From the NCBI GenBank assembly GCA_020632925.1, contig JACKER010000010.1, positions 186,001-250,000 on the forward strand: 64,000 nucleotides of DNA, read 5' to 3'. Position 1 is the stretch's first letter, and each line of letters opens with the position of its first letter. This document shows positions 33,001-43,786 of the stretch, in pieces. The notes beneath the pieces were generated by a model, which ran no database searches, was not told where the DNA came from, and saw nothing but the letters and a program-made list of their open reading frames with translations. The position numbers and the translations under genes are program-made. This DNA comes from Alphaproteobacteria bacterium. Lineage in GTDB: Bacteria > Myxococcota_A > UBA796 > GCA-2862545.

Positions 33001-33488
33001 TGCTGGAGGCCGCCATCGACCAGCTGGGCTCCCGCGGTCCCCGACACACGGTGGCGCTGGCCCTGGCGGCGCTCGCGGAGGTGCACCTCCGCCTGGGGGA
33101 GGTGCGTCGCGCCGAGCAGGTCTCCCACCGGGCGGTCTCGGTCTTCGACTCGCTCGGCAACCCCGGGATCGAGGCGCGCATGGTGCTGGGCCTGTCGCTG
33201 TCCGCCTCCGGTCGGCACGACGCCGCGCACCAGGAGCTCGGGCGCGCCCGGACGGCGTCGCGCGACCACGGTCGCGCCGAGCTGCAGATGGCGGCGTCCC
33301 TGGCGGCGGCCATCGCGGAGGCGCGGGCAGGACGGTGGTCGGTGGTCCACGACCGGCTGCGGGACGCGGAGCGCGCGCCCCACGCGCGCGACGCCATCAC
33401 CCAGGATCTCGTGGACGACCTGGTGGCGGCCTGCGAGAGCGGCGGCTTCCCGCAGCTGAAGGCCCGAGCGCGAGCGCTCGCGGGGTAG
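30090..33488 (+). CDS. Ser/Thr protein kinase with AAA-type ATPase and TPR region
   Basis: 1132 residues. The kinase domain (about 25-290) is complete: FARGASGEVWKG, IALKVL, HRDLKPANLLV, DFGIAAR and HYMAPEQ. A canonical Walker A, VHGSAGVGKTR (about 402-412), and Walker B LCVDDAH identify an AAA/STAND-like module. Residues about 700-1132 are helical TPR-type repeats. Compared with the paralogs at 5238 and 11743 this copy has the best-kept nucleotide-binding motifs. The GTG start is four bases from the stop of the membrane protein gene, so both are probably one unit. The stop codon lies within the TAGGGT box of the next gene. Confidence 0.9.
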   Translation: MAGPDQEAPADPSRNAPGHASGLDLGPFRLTTPFARGASGEVWKGWHRDQRLPIALKVLTSQVARDDTYVRHFQNEVRAVAALDHPHIVTLLDVGTIDAAAEERSEGRLVAGSPWLAMEYASDGTVADRPPRDWREIRGVLLATMQALAHAHARGVVHRDLKPANLLVCGERDPRPGLKLSDFGIAARFGEEDVTRPGAGTPHYMAPEQLTGEAIGPWTDLYSLGILAWRLTTGHLPFEGLKKLQLVRAHLSKDLPEWVPATEAPAGFERWLRALLAKRPHERPQRAADAAAALVALDPLDDDHARSWMGPLVIDEDTMELATDELESAETDSILLAPALIGPPPHVPDWREATSVRPPALLGAGLGLFGLRDPPLSGRVVEQDLLWDELRDVHTKRLPRVVLVHGSAGVGKTRLGSWLCRRADELGAARVLWSGSRSADAGGILHMITRMLRCEGLEGQARDEHLEALLRDRERAATARALLDGDLPDTQRAGVAARLLCAGQMERPIVLCVDDAHRAEDDLDVCQAVLALQRPVLVVLLAEDEAMAQRPRIQHRLEALAGLRIPLGPLPQTARQELMRGLLHLDDDLAIQVENRAEGNPMFAVQIVGEWVHHGWLIPSDRGFVLRPDVRGAMVMPDSLHAVWVRRLERLLADQPASATWDLEVAAALGPEVDEGLWHTACDDADGAGLGWDRIGVARRIGLRDRLLMSRMATVLPNGFQFLPQPRQSVVRMSQERGRWPRVCVAAANAIRHQGRKRGAAGRVARLLVEARQPGQALPWFLDAVEEVRHESARRALGLLVEAEVAARRAGIAEDHPAAARLLVARARVHMATGEPEEALRHAREAQRVAAIRAGPSPDDPWRNLIREALDAELAVHLARRDTRSARRVFEQLGPLVRASGDPAAMGSLLNAQAGLLVGDPGQRDVADALLAEAAEWHRRGDARPEAMAALTLNRALLARESRRLQTARKLLEAAIDQLGSRGPRHTVALALAALAEVHLRLGEVRRAEQVSHRAVSVFDSLGNPGIEARMVLGLSLSASGRHDAAHQELGRARTASRDHGRAELQMAASLAAAIAEARAGRWSVVHDRLRDAERAPHARDAITQDLVDDLVAACESGGFPQLKARARALAG

Positions 33489-33491
33489 GGT
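33486..33491 (+). promoter_or_regulatory. TANNNT -10 box overlapping a stop codon
   Basis: TAGGGT contains the TAG stop of the kinase gene and ends five bases before ATG 33497. No Shine-Dalgarno sequence lies between (GCGCC). It may drive a leaderless message. Confidence 0.35.
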
Positions 33492-33496
33492 GCGCC

Positions 33497-34657
33497 ATGC
33501 CGCACGTCTACACCCGCGTCTTCCCACAGTCCCCCGAGAACGTCGCCGAAGCGCTCGCTGCCGCGATCGAGGAGCTCGCGTCGGTGTTCGAGCAGGTGAC
33601 CTTCCACCACGGTCCGTGGTCGGCCGCCGAGGAGGACGACGAGGGTGGGTGGACGCTGTCGGTGGAGCTCCCGACGCACGACCCCGACCTGATGATCCGC
33701 GAGATCCGCCAGGTCCTGGGGCTCTCCAAGTGGCTCGCCCTGCGTGATCCGTCCTGGTGGGTCCAGGTGTGGGACGACCTGCAGCTCGTGGAGGCCACCT
33801 TCGGCCGGACGCTCGCCCTCAGCGGCGGCGTCGCCGTCGACGACGAGGGGGTGTACGACGAGGGCCTCGAGATGCAGCTGGCGGAGGCCGTCGCTCGCAT
33901 CCCCCTGCCCGGCGTCGACCTCGGCTTCCCGCCGGGTGTGCCCGAGGAGGCGCTGAGCGCGATGGACGAGGGCGTCGCGGACGAGCTGCGCTCGGACGAG
34001 GGCTTCGTGCGGATGGTCGTCGCCGCCATCGACCGGTGCGGGAAGCTCCGGCGCACCTCGGCCGCCGAAGCGCTCGCGAGCGTGCTGGACCAGGTGGACG
34101 ACCGCGTGCTCCGGCCGATCCTCGTGCACGACTGGGCCGAGCACGCCCAGCCCGCTCGCCTGCGGCTGGCGGGGATCCTGGAGCGCGCGGGTGACACCGC
34201 CGCCCGCGACACGGCGCTGGACCTGCTGTTCTCGGTGCCCAAGGGGCTCGCGCTCGACGACGCCGCCACGGCCCTGATCCCGTGGGCGCAGGACGAGGAG
34301 CTCGTCGCCACGCTGATGGCCGTCGTGGAGGACGAGGACGTGCCTCCGGGCCCGGGCACCCGGGTGGAGGGGGCCTGCGCCGACCTGCTGATGCGAAGCC
34401 TCACGGGCCTCAAGTCCGTCGCGAGGCGTGCGCGCCGCGACCGCGACGCCGATCCGATCGCCTGGTGGGCCGTGCGCAAGCTGCTGGAGGTCCCGGCGGA
34501 CACGGTGTTGCCCACCATCCGCCTCTACGCGCGCCCCGGCGCGGCCGTCCCCACCTGGCTGCAGGAGGGCATGGCGGAGGCGGGCGTGCGGCCGCCGCGC
34601 GACGAGCGTGAGGTCGAGGCGCTCCTCAGCGAGGAGGAGATGCGCCTGCTGGCGTGA
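33497..34657 (+). CDS. Large soluble protein of unknown function
   Basis: 386 residues, acidic, with no signal or membrane segment. The first 150 residues are mixed alpha/beta with many Trp (SKWLALRDPSWWVQVWDDLQ at about 76-95). The C-terminal half is helical with HEAT-like spacing (AARDTALDLLFSVPKGLALD and following). No family was recognised. It follows the kinase-ATPase-TPR gene by eight bases and may act with it. The last 32 bases overlap the convergent NHL gene. Confidence 0.6.
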   Translation: MPHVYTRVFPQSPENVAEALAAAIEELASVFEQVTFHHGPWSAAEEDDEGGWTLSVELPTHDPDLMIREIRQVLGLSKWLALRDPSWWVQVWDDLQLVEATFGRTLALSGGVAVDDEGVYDEGLEMQLAEAVARIPLPGVDLGFPPGVPEEALSAMDEGVADELRSDEGFVRMVVAAIDRCGKLRRTSAAEALASVLDQVDDRVLRPILVHDWAEHAQPARLRLAGILERAGDTAARDTALDLLFSVPKGLALDDAATALIPWAQDEELVATLMAVVEDEDVPPGPGTRVEGACADLLMRSLTGLKSVARRARRDRDADPIAWWAVRKLLEVPADTVLPTIRLYARPGAAVPTWLQEGMAEAGVRPPRDEREVEALLSEEEMRLLA

Positions 34658-35528
34658 CGGCGCGGACGGCGAGGTTCCGCGGCCAGCGGAGGGCCAGCGG
34701 GGCCTCGAGCTCCGCGCCGTCGTCGCCGATCCGCCAGGCACCGTCGTCCGCGAGCACCCAGATCGCGCCGTCCGGCCCGCGATCCAGCGCCACCGGGTGC
34801 GCGAGCCCCTCCCCGAGGTCTTCCAGCCGCTCGCCCGTCGACGGGTCCCATCGGGACACGGTGCCCGTCCACCAGTCCGCCACCGCCACCGTGCCGTCGT
34901 CGAGCGCCAGCACGTCGGTCGCCTCCTCGAGCCGAGGCCAACGCGCCAGATCGGACACGCGGTCGCCGGTCGCCAGATCCCAGATCCCGAGCAGCCCGGC
35001 GTCGGGCGTGGTCGGCGAGCTCGCCACGATCACCAGGTCCGCGTCCAGCAGGTCGAACCCGTGCGCCGACCGCAGCGGCCGCTCGGCGCCGAGCTCGCGG
35101 ACGACCTCCCCGTCGCGCGTCAGCTCCACGAGGTTGCGGGAGTCGTTGGCCAACACGAGCAGGTGCGCGCCCTCGACCCGCACGGCGCAGGGCTCCTCCA
35201 GCCGCACGGCCTGCGCCGGGTCCACCCGCGTGCGCCCCAGCACCGCACCGTCCGTCGTCAGCGAGGTCAGGGCCCCGGTCGCGAAGTCGGCCACGAGCAG
35301 TCCGTCACCATCGACCGCGACGGCCGACGGCGCGAATCCGTCACCGAGCCGTGCCGCGTCGGCGACCAGGTCGGCACCGCCGGGGTCCCTCGATCGCCAG
35401 ACGATCAGCTCGCCAGCTCCCTGATCGGCGACCCACACCTCCACGTCGACCCGCGGCGTTCCCGTTGCGGGATCGAGACACGCGACCGTCGGGAGGAGGA
35501 GCAGCGGGGGGAGGAGGTGCGCTCGCAT
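34626..35528 (-). CDS. NHL/beta-propeller lipoprotein
   Basis: 300 residues. The signal MRAHLLPPLLLLPTVAC ends in a lipobox. The mature protein consists of propeller-type strands: FAPSAVAVDGDGLLVADFAT, VADWWTGTVSRWDP and AHPVALDRGPDGAIWVLADD are blades of NHL or SMP-30-like type. It is probably an outer-membrane-anchored ligand-binding or scaffold protein; no enzyme residues stand out. The ATG at 35528 follows GGGAGCTGCG; a TACGAT box is at 35544-35539. Confidence 0.75.
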   Translation of the reverse strand: MRAHLLPPLLLLPTVACLDPATGTPRVDVEVWVADQGAGELIVWRSRDPGGADLVADAARLGDGFAPSAVAVDGDGLLVADFATGALTSLTTDGAVLGRTRVDPAQAVRLEEPCAVRVEGAHLLVLANDSRNLVELTRDGEVVRELGAERPLRSAHGFDLLDADLVIVASSPTTPDAGLLGIWDLATGDRVSDLARWPRLEEATDVLALDDGTVAVADWWTGTVSRWDPSTGERLEDLGEGLAHPVALDRGPDGAIWVLADDGAWRIGDDGAELEAPLALRWPRNLAVRAVTPAGASPPR

Positions 35529-35660
35529 CGCAGCTCCCATCGTACACGTTTCAGGACGGACGCGGAGCCGTCACACGTTCGTTTCCGTTGCGCGCCGTCA
35601 CGTGCGGCACGCGATCGACACCCGCCGCCACGAGGTCTCACCACAGGGACGCCTCCGTGT

Positions 35661-35677
35661 CACGACCACCCCATAGA
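35661..35677 (+). promoter_or_regulatory. Promoter-like motif upstream of the TonB receptor
   Basis: CACGACCACCCCATAGA matches CACGGTCCCCCCATAAA upstream of the lipoprotein at 38768 (CACG, then CCCCATA with the same spacing). It lies 22 bases before ATG 35700. The CATA part could be a -10 element of an alternative sigma factor, or the whole could be an activator site. Confidence 0.35.
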
Positions 35678-35699
35678 ACTGAGACGCAACGGAGGATCG

Positions 35700-38627
35700 A
35701 TGGTTGTAGCCCTCGCGTTGTGGATGGTGCTGCCGGCCATGGCCCAGGACGCACCGAACGAGGCGCCGTCCGAGGACACGCCCACCGACGACACGCTGCC
35801 CGCTCCCGAGGAGGCGCCGACGCCGGACGCTGCGCCCGAGGTGGTGGCCGAACCCGAACCCGAGCTCCCGACCACGGGCATCGTCACGGGCGTCGTGACC
35901 GACCCCGACGGTCTACCCTTTCCCGGCATCACGCTTCGCGTGGGCGAGACCGACGTGATCACCGACGCCGACGGACGGTTCTCGTTGGACCTCCCGCCGG
36001 GCAGCTACGACGTGACGCTGAAGAGCGCGGGCTGGTTCGCGCCCGGCGACCTGGTGGCGTCCGTGGCGGCCGGCCAGCGAACGACCGTCGACATCCCGCT
36101 GCGCCTCGACGACGCCGACGTCTACGAGCTCGTGGTCTACGCGCCCGAGGTCGTGGGGGGCATCGACGCCTCGATCGACCAGCGCAAGGAGTCCGCCGCC
36201 GTCACCGAGGTCATCGGTGCCGAGCAGATGTCGAAGTCCGGTGACAGCAACGCCACGAGCGCGCTCGCCCGCGTCACCGGGCTCACGATCGTGGACGGCA
36301 GGTACGTCTACGTCCGCGGCCTCGGCGACCGCTACGCCAGCAGCCTGCTGAACCTGTCGACGCTCCCCTCGCCCGAGCCCGAACGTCGCGTCGTGCCGCT
36401 CGACCTGTTCCCCACCGGCCTGCTCGACTCCGTCACCGTCTACAAGACCTGGCAGCCCGACCTGCCCGGCGACTTCGGCGGCGGCGTCGTGAGCCTCAAG
36501 ACGCGCGGCATCCCCGAGCGGCCCTTCCAGCAGGTCACGATCACGTCGGGCTACGTCGCGCAGACCAGCTTCGCGAACGCGGCGCACGGCTACGTCGGCC
36601 CCACGGACTTCCTCGGCTTCGGCGGCAGCGTGCGCGCGCTCCCCGAGCCGCTGGCTCAGGCCACGTCGGGGTCGGAGCTCGTGGAGGGCGACCTCTTCAA
36701 CGCCGGGTTCACGCCCGAGCAGCTCGAGCAGATCGGCGAGTCCATCGACGCCACCCATTGGGGCACGGGCGAGTCCACGCTGCCTCCCGATCTCGGCATC
36801 CAGGCGGCCTTCGGGCGCAAGCTCGAGCTCGGTGGGCCGCGGCTCGGCGTGTTCGGCGGCCTGACGTACAACAACGGGTGGTCCCTCGACCAGTACCGCG
36901 AGAACACCTGGGACGTGGGCGCCGGCGGCGCGTTGGAGCTGCAGAACGGCTACGACTTCGTCGAGCTCGGCAACCAGATCCTGCTGGGCGGCCTGATGAA
37001 CGTGGGCCTCGAGTTCAACGAGCAGCACGCGATCTACAGCACCACGACCCTGACGCGCAGCTCCGAGGCGACGAACCGGACCTACCAGGGGTTCAACGGC
37101 GACGTCGGCACCGACATCCGGGTCAATCGCAGCCAGTGGGTCGAGCGCCAGCTGCTGCTCGAGCAGGTGCGCGGCGAGCACACCTTCGTCCCGCTCGGGC
37201 ACGCGCACGTCGAGTGGCGCTACGCCTTCTCCACCGCGCTGCGCGACGCGCCCGACCAGCGCGAGGATCGCTACGACCTCGAGGAGAGCACGGGTCAGTG
37301 GCTCATCTCGGACCGGCCCGAGGGCAACGGCATCCAGTACAGTCACCTGTCCGACCTCAACCACGACGCGCGCCTCGACCTCTCGCTCCCCTTCGGCCCC
37401 GAGGGCCAGCGCAGCGAGCTGAAGGCCGGTGGCGCCGCCGCGTTCCGCAACCGGTCCGTCGACACGCGCCGCTTCGGCTACTTCGAGCGGTCGGCCATCG
37501 ACCCCGACGACCGGACGCTGACGAGCGACCAGCTCTTCGACGCCGAGCACATCGGGACCGACGGGTACGAGCTGCGCGAGACGACGCGCTCGACCGACAA
37601 CTACACCGCCGAGCAACAGCTCCAGGCGGCCTACCTGATGACCGACTTCGACTTCGGCTCGCCCGCGCCCAACGCCCGCGGGCTGCGCAACCTCTCGGTC
37701 CTCGCCGGGGCCCGCGTCGAGCACAGCCTCCAGCGTGTCACGACGTTCGAGCTGTTCAACCCCGACGCCACGCCGATCGTCGCCGACCTCGACACCACCG
37801 ACGTGCTGCCGGCGGTCACCGTCACCCAGGGGCTGCTGCCCGCGCCCGTCGAGCCGACCGACGACGTGGTCCAGGTCCGCGCCGGGTGGGCCCGCACGGT
37901 GTCGCGCCCCGACTTCCGCGAGCTCTCGCCCGCACCCTTCAGCGACGTCACGGGCGGGCGCGAGGTGTTCGGCAACCCCGAGCTCCAGCGCGCCCTGATC
38001 GACCACGTCGACGCCCGGATCGAGTGGTACCCGCGGTCGGGCGAGCTCGCCTCGGTGGGCGCGTTCTACAAGCACTTCCAGGATCCGATCGAGAGCGTCG
38101 TGGTGCCGAGCGCCACCCTCTCGTCGACCTGGGAGAACGCGACCTCCGCCGAGAACTACGGGATCGAGGCCGACGTTCGCAAGACGATGTTCGGGCTCGG
38201 CGTCCCCTTCCTCGACCACGTCTACGTCGCGGCCAACGGCTCGGTGATCCACTCGCGCGTCGACCTGCAGGACTCGGGCGGCGTGCAGACCTCGGACGAG
38301 CGGGCGCTCCAGGGGCAGTCCCCGTGGGTCGCGAACCTCCAGCTCGGCTACGACGACTCCGATCGCCGCTCGATCGCGACCGTGTCCTTCAACATGGCGG
38401 GCCGGCGCATCGTCGAGGTCGGCGCCCAGGGCGCCCCCGACACCTACGAGGAGGCGGTGCCGCGGCTCGACCTGCTCCTGCAGCAGGGCTTCGCGCGGGG
38501 CTGGGCGGTCCGCCTGCGGGGTCGGAACCTGCTCGACCCGAACATCCGCATCACCCAGGGCGACCAGGTCGTCCGCGAGGGTCGCGCCGGCTGGTCGGCG
38601 CTCGCGTCGCTCGAGTGGCGCCCGTGA
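35700..38627 (+). CDS. TonB-dependent receptor with carboxypeptidase-regulatory-like N-domain
   Basis: 975 residues, outer membrane. The signal peptide MVVALALWMVLPAMAQ is followed by an acidic Pro-rich stretch, then a carboxypeptidase-regulatory-like domain (about 60-135; GIVTGVVTDPDGLPFPGITL and DADGRFSLDLPPGSYDVTL). The plug (about 150-260) has SALARVTGLTIVDGRYVYVR and GDRYASSLLN, and the rest is a beta barrel that ends in SLEWRP. It takes up large substrates using TonB energy; the ligand cannot be read from sequence. The ATG at 35700 follows ACGGAGGATCG. Its partner is probably the lipoprotein at 38768, which has a similar upstream motif. Confidence 0.92.
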   Translation: MVVALALWMVLPAMAQDAPNEAPSEDTPTDDTLPAPEEAPTPDAAPEVVAEPEPELPTTGIVTGVVTDPDGLPFPGITLRVGETDVITDADGRFSLDLPPGSYDVTLKSAGWFAPGDLVASVAAGQRTTVDIPLRLDDADVYELVVYAPEVVGGIDASIDQRKESAAVTEVIGAEQMSKSGDSNATSALARVTGLTIVDGRYVYVRGLGDRYASSLLNLSTLPSPEPERRVVPLDLFPTGLLDSVTVYKTWQPDLPGDFGGGVVSLKTRGIPERPFQQVTITSGYVAQTSFANAAHGYVGPTDFLGFGGSVRALPEPLAQATSGSELVEGDLFNAGFTPEQLEQIGESIDATHWGTGESTLPPDLGIQAAFGRKLELGGPRLGVFGGLTYNNGWSLDQYRENTWDVGAGGALELQNGYDFVELGNQILLGGLMNVGLEFNEQHAIYSTTTLTRSSEATNRTYQGFNGDVGTDIRVNRSQWVERQLLLEQVRGEHTFVPLGHAHVEWRYAFSTALRDAPDQREDRYDLEESTGQWLISDRPEGNGIQYSHLSDLNHDARLDLSLPFGPEGQRSELKAGGAAAFRNRSVDTRRFGYFERSAIDPDDRTLTSDQLFDAEHIGTDGYELRETTRSTDNYTAEQQLQAAYLMTDFDFGSPAPNARGLRNLSVLAGARVEHSLQRVTTFELFNPDATPIVADLDTTDVLPAVTVTQGLLPAPVEPTDDVVQVRAGWARTVSRPDFRELSPAPFSDVTGGREVFGNPELQRALIDHVDARIEWYPRSGELASVGAFYKHFQDPIESVVVPSATLSSTWENATSAENYGIEADVRKTMFGLGVPFLDHVYVAANGSVIHSRVDLQDSGGVQTSDERALQGQSPWVANLQLGYDDSDRRSIATVSFNMAGRRIVEVGAQGAPDTYEEAVPRLDLLLQQGFARGWAVRLRGRNLLDPNIRITQGDQVVREGRAGWSALASLEWRP

Positions 38628-38701
38628 CACACGTCCCGGGCCGCCTTCACCGAGTCGGCACCGAGGACGACGCGAACGTCACCCGACCCGACACGGACCG
38701 A

Positions 38702-38718
38702 CACGGTCCCCCCATAAA
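38702..38718 (+). promoter_or_regulatory. Promoter-like motif upstream of the beta-helix lipoprotein
   Basis: CACGGTCCCCCCATAAA, similar to 35661-35677. It is preceded by a direct repeat GACACGGACC/GACACGGTCC (38690-38709), a possible activator site. It is 49 bases before ATG 38768. Confidence 0.35.
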
Positions 38719-38767
38719 CAGAACCACCAGAGTGACAGGATCCAATCGGATCCGCGGAGGAGACCAG

Positions 38768-40093
38768 ATGCGTACCCAGCTCGTGATCGGCCTCGTGGCG
38801 GGCCTCGCCGCCTGCTCCGGTGGCGGCACCGACCCCACCGGCACCCCCGGCGTGACCGTCCAGGGTGTGGAGTGCGACGGCGACACCTGCGTCGTCTCCG
38901 GGGACATCACCCAGGATCTCACGATGACCGCGGACAAGCAGTGGCTGCTGCGCGGCGGCGTCTTCATCGGCGACGACACGAACGAGACGGTGCTCACCGT
39001 CGAGCCCGGCACCACCGTCTACGGCGAGAACAGCACCGCCGGCATGCTGGTGATCCGCCGCGGCTCGCGGATCGAGGCGGCCGGCACCGCGTCCGAGCCC
39101 ATCGTGTTCACCTCGTCCAAGGCGCCGGGCTCCCGCGCCCGCGGCGACTGGGGCGGGCTCATCCTCAACGGCCGCGCGCCCATCAACAACTGCACCGACA
39201 GCGCCGCGGTCTGCGAGCAGTTCGGCGAGGGCGGCACCGGGTTCTTCGGCGGTGACGACGCCAACGACACGAGCGGCACCCTGAGCTACGTCCGCGTCGA
39301 GTTCGCGGGCACGCTCATCAGCCCGGACAACGAGCTCAACGGCATCGGGTTCCAGGCGGTCGGACGCGGCACCACCATCGACCACGTCCAGGTCCACATG
39401 AACGCGGACGACGGCGTCGAGTTCTTCGGCGGCACGGCCGAGTGGACCCACCTGCTCATCACCGGCGTCGGCGACGACATGCTCGACTGGACCGACGGCT
39501 GGCAGGGCAAGGGGCAGTTCTTCGTGGGCCAGCAGTACGAGGGCAGCGGTGACAACGGCATCGAGGCGGACAACAACGCCGAGAACAACGACCTGAGCCC
39601 CCGCAGCCACCCGATCCTCTCCAACATCACCGTCATCGGCAGCCCCGACAGCGCCTCGTCCGACTTCGGCGCGCTGCTGCGCGAGGGTACCGAGGGCGAG
39701 CTGTACAACGTCGTGATCGCGGGCTTCAACGAGGCCTGCCTCTCGATGTCCCAGGCGGCCACGCTCGATCGGATCGACGCGGGCGACCTCGTGATGAAGA
39801 GCTCGCTGCTCGACTGCGCGACCTCCTTCCTCACCGACGACGACAACGGCGATGTGCTCGACACCGACATCCAGGACTTCTTCGAGGCCCAGGCGTCCAA
39901 CGTCGTCGCGGCGGCCGGCCTGACCGCTCCGTTCGACGTGGCGAGCCCCGACTTCCGCCCGGCGGCGGGCTCGGCGGCGGCGTCCGGCGGACAGGCGCCC
40001 TCCGACGCCTTCTTCCAGGCCGTGAGCTACCGCGGCGGCGTGGACCCGTCGGACGACTGGACCGTGGGCTGGACCACCGCCGACCCCAACTGA
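38768..40093 (+). CDS. Beta-helix-like surface lipoprotein
   Basis: 441 residues. The signal MRTQLVIGLVAGLAACSGG has lipobox AAC. The mature part is rich in strand-turn repeats of parallel beta-helix type: LTVEPGTTVYGENSTAGMLV, RIEAAGTASEPIVFTSS, GDWGGLILNGRAPINN and TTIDHVQVHMNADDGVEFF. Proteins of this type are often encoded next to TonB receptors and are thought to be their surface partners. The ATG at 38768 follows GCGGAGGAGACC. No catalytic residues can be identified with confidence. Confidence 0.8.
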   Translation: MRTQLVIGLVAGLAACSGGGTDPTGTPGVTVQGVECDGDTCVVSGDITQDLTMTADKQWLLRGGVFIGDDTNETVLTVEPGTTVYGENSTAGMLVIRRGSRIEAAGTASEPIVFTSSKAPGSRARGDWGGLILNGRAPINNCTDSAAVCEQFGEGGTGFFGGDDANDTSGTLSYVRVEFAGTLISPDNELNGIGFQAVGRGTTIDHVQVHMNADDGVEFFGGTAEWTHLLITGVGDDMLDWTDGWQGKGQFFVGQQYEGSGDNGIEADNNAENNDLSPRSHPILSNITVIGSPDSASSDFGALLREGTEGELYNVVIAGFNEACLSMSQAATLDRIDAGDLVMKSSLLDCATSFLTDDDNGDVLDTDIQDFFEAQASNVVAAAGLTAPFDVASPDFRPAAGSAAASGGQAPSDAFFQAVSYRGGVDPSDDWTVGWTTADPN

Positions 40094-40103
40094 GCGGCGG
40101 AGC

Positions 40104-40889
40104 CTACCGTTCGCCGAGGCCGGGGACGCGCTGACCGTCCTTCATCAGCACGCCCCCGGACATCACGACGGCGACGGCCTCGTCGACCGTCATCGGCAGC
40201 GCCTGCATGTGGTCGGGCGACAGCACCAGCATGAAGCCCGACGTGGGGTTCGGCGTGGTCGGCACGAAGACCGTCGCCCACTCCTGATCGCCGGCCCGCC
40301 ACCGACGCGTCACGAACGCGACCGACCGGCTCGCGGGCGTCGGGAACTCGACCAGCACGACCTCCTGGAAGGGCTGGTTCTCGTCGTTCGTGAAGGAGTC
40401 GACGACCTTCTTGCTCGCGCCGTAGACCGTCGCCACCAGCGGCACCCGGCCCACCAGCGACTCGAGCAGGCCGATCGCGCGGCGCCCGAGCACGAACATC
40501 GACACCAGGCCCGCGCCATAGACCGTCGCCAGCGTCAGCGCGATGGCCACGATCGACACCAGCCACTCGCCGTGGACCGGGAGCGCGTCGAGCCCGCCCG
40601 TCTGCCAGGCCTGCTGGCTCGTGCCGAGCAGCGTGAGCAGCGGCACGCCCACCGAGCTCGACAGCAGCGCGCTGATCATCCAGAGCGACCCACCGCGCGC
40701 GAGGCGGAACAGGAACACCACGGCCACCACGGTGACCCAGACCGGCGCGACCACGGCGATCCCCGCCAACATCCGGTCGCGGACGTGGCGCAGCGCCCGC
40801 CGGGTCGGCGTGTCGGGTCGGGCCAGACGCATGGTGGGGACGCCGGTCCGCGTCGGCGCGGTCATCGGGGTCGGGACACGCTCGCTCAC
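40104..40889 (-). CDS. DUF502 family membrane protein
   Basis: 261 residues. Two transmembrane helices (about 35-58 and 85-120) and the DUF502 signature GRRAIGLLESLVGRVPLVAT, VYGASKKVVDSF and EVVLVEFP are present, with VPTTPNPTSGFMLVLS following. DUF502 proteins are widespread; their role is unknown, although a plant member is linked to intracellular trafficking. The start is GTG 40889 or ATG 40865; neither has a strong ribosome site. It is divergent from clpB across 156 bases. Confidence 0.88.
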   Translation of the reverse strand: MSERVPTPMTAPTRTGVPTMRLARPDTPTRRALRHVRDRMLAGIAVVAPVWVTVVAVVFLFRLARGGSLWMISALLSSSVGVPLLTLLGTSQQAWQTGGLDALPVHGEWLVSIVAIALTLATVYGAGLVSMFVLGRRAIGLLESLVGRVPLVATVYGASKKVVDSFTNDENQPFQEVVLVEFPTPASRSVAFVTRRWRAGDQEWATVFVPTTPNPTSGFMLVLSPDHMQALPMTVDEAVAVVMSGGVLMKDGQRVPGLGER

Positions 40890-40956
40890 GCCGCCCGGTA
40901 ACCCTCGGCCCGACGGCTGACTGCATCGCGATCGCGAGTGAGGCCTTTTCGCCGCA

Positions 40957-40980
40957 GTTCGGGTGCCTAGGTTCGGGTGC
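40957..40980 (+). repeat. GTTCGGGTGC direct repeat upstream of clpB
   Basis: GTTCGGGTGC occurs at 40957-40966 and 40971-40980, a 14-base step separated by CTAG. It could be a regulator site. It is not a CIRCE element and does not match a sigma-32 promoter. Confidence 0.4.
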
Positions 40981-40996
40981 AAGGACGATAGCGCAC

Positions 40997-41039
40997 CTCC
41001 GAACCACCGTTCGGGGAGTGAGCTCGCCTCCTTCGGAGG
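40997..41039 (+). promoter_or_regulatory. Two-hairpin clpB leader with paired Shine-Dalgarno (possible RNA thermometer)
   Basis: First stem: 40997-41004 pairs with 41009-41016 (CTCCGAAC/GTTCGGGG, loop CACC, one G-U pair). Second stem: CCTCC 41027-41031 pairs with GGAGG 41035-41039 over a TTC loop. That GGAGG is the Shine-Dalgarno sequence, six bases before ATG 41046. Pairing of the ribosome site in a heat-shock gene leader is the hallmark of RNA thermometers. No conserved ROSE or FourU signature is present, so the role is inference. Confidence 0.5.
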
Positions 41040-41045
41040 AATCAC

Positions 41046-43658
<2,613 letters not shown>

Positions 43659-43695
43659 CGCAGACCGTAGGAAGCCCCGGGACTCTGCAGGCCAC

Positions 43696-43786
43696 AGGCT
43701 ACGGGCTACGGGCTACGGGCTACGGGCTACGGGCTACAGGCTACAGGCTACAGGCTACAGGCTACGGGCTACGGGCTACGGGCTTC
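43696..43786 (+). repeat. Heptamer array (A/G)GGCTAC x13
   Basis: Units in order: AGGCTAC, five GGGCTAC, four AGGCTAC, two GGGCTAC and a final GGGCTTC. The first base of the unit alternates in blocks between G and A. It is not CRISPR, since there are no spacers. Confidence 0.9.

Noticed and set aside
40890..41045. CIRCE or sigma-32 promoter for clpB
   Set aside because: No 9-base CIRCE inverted repeat and no CTTGAA/CCCCAT pair at proper spacing.
43696..43786. CRISPR array
   Set aside because: Repeat unit is seven bases with no spacers and no cas genes are near.
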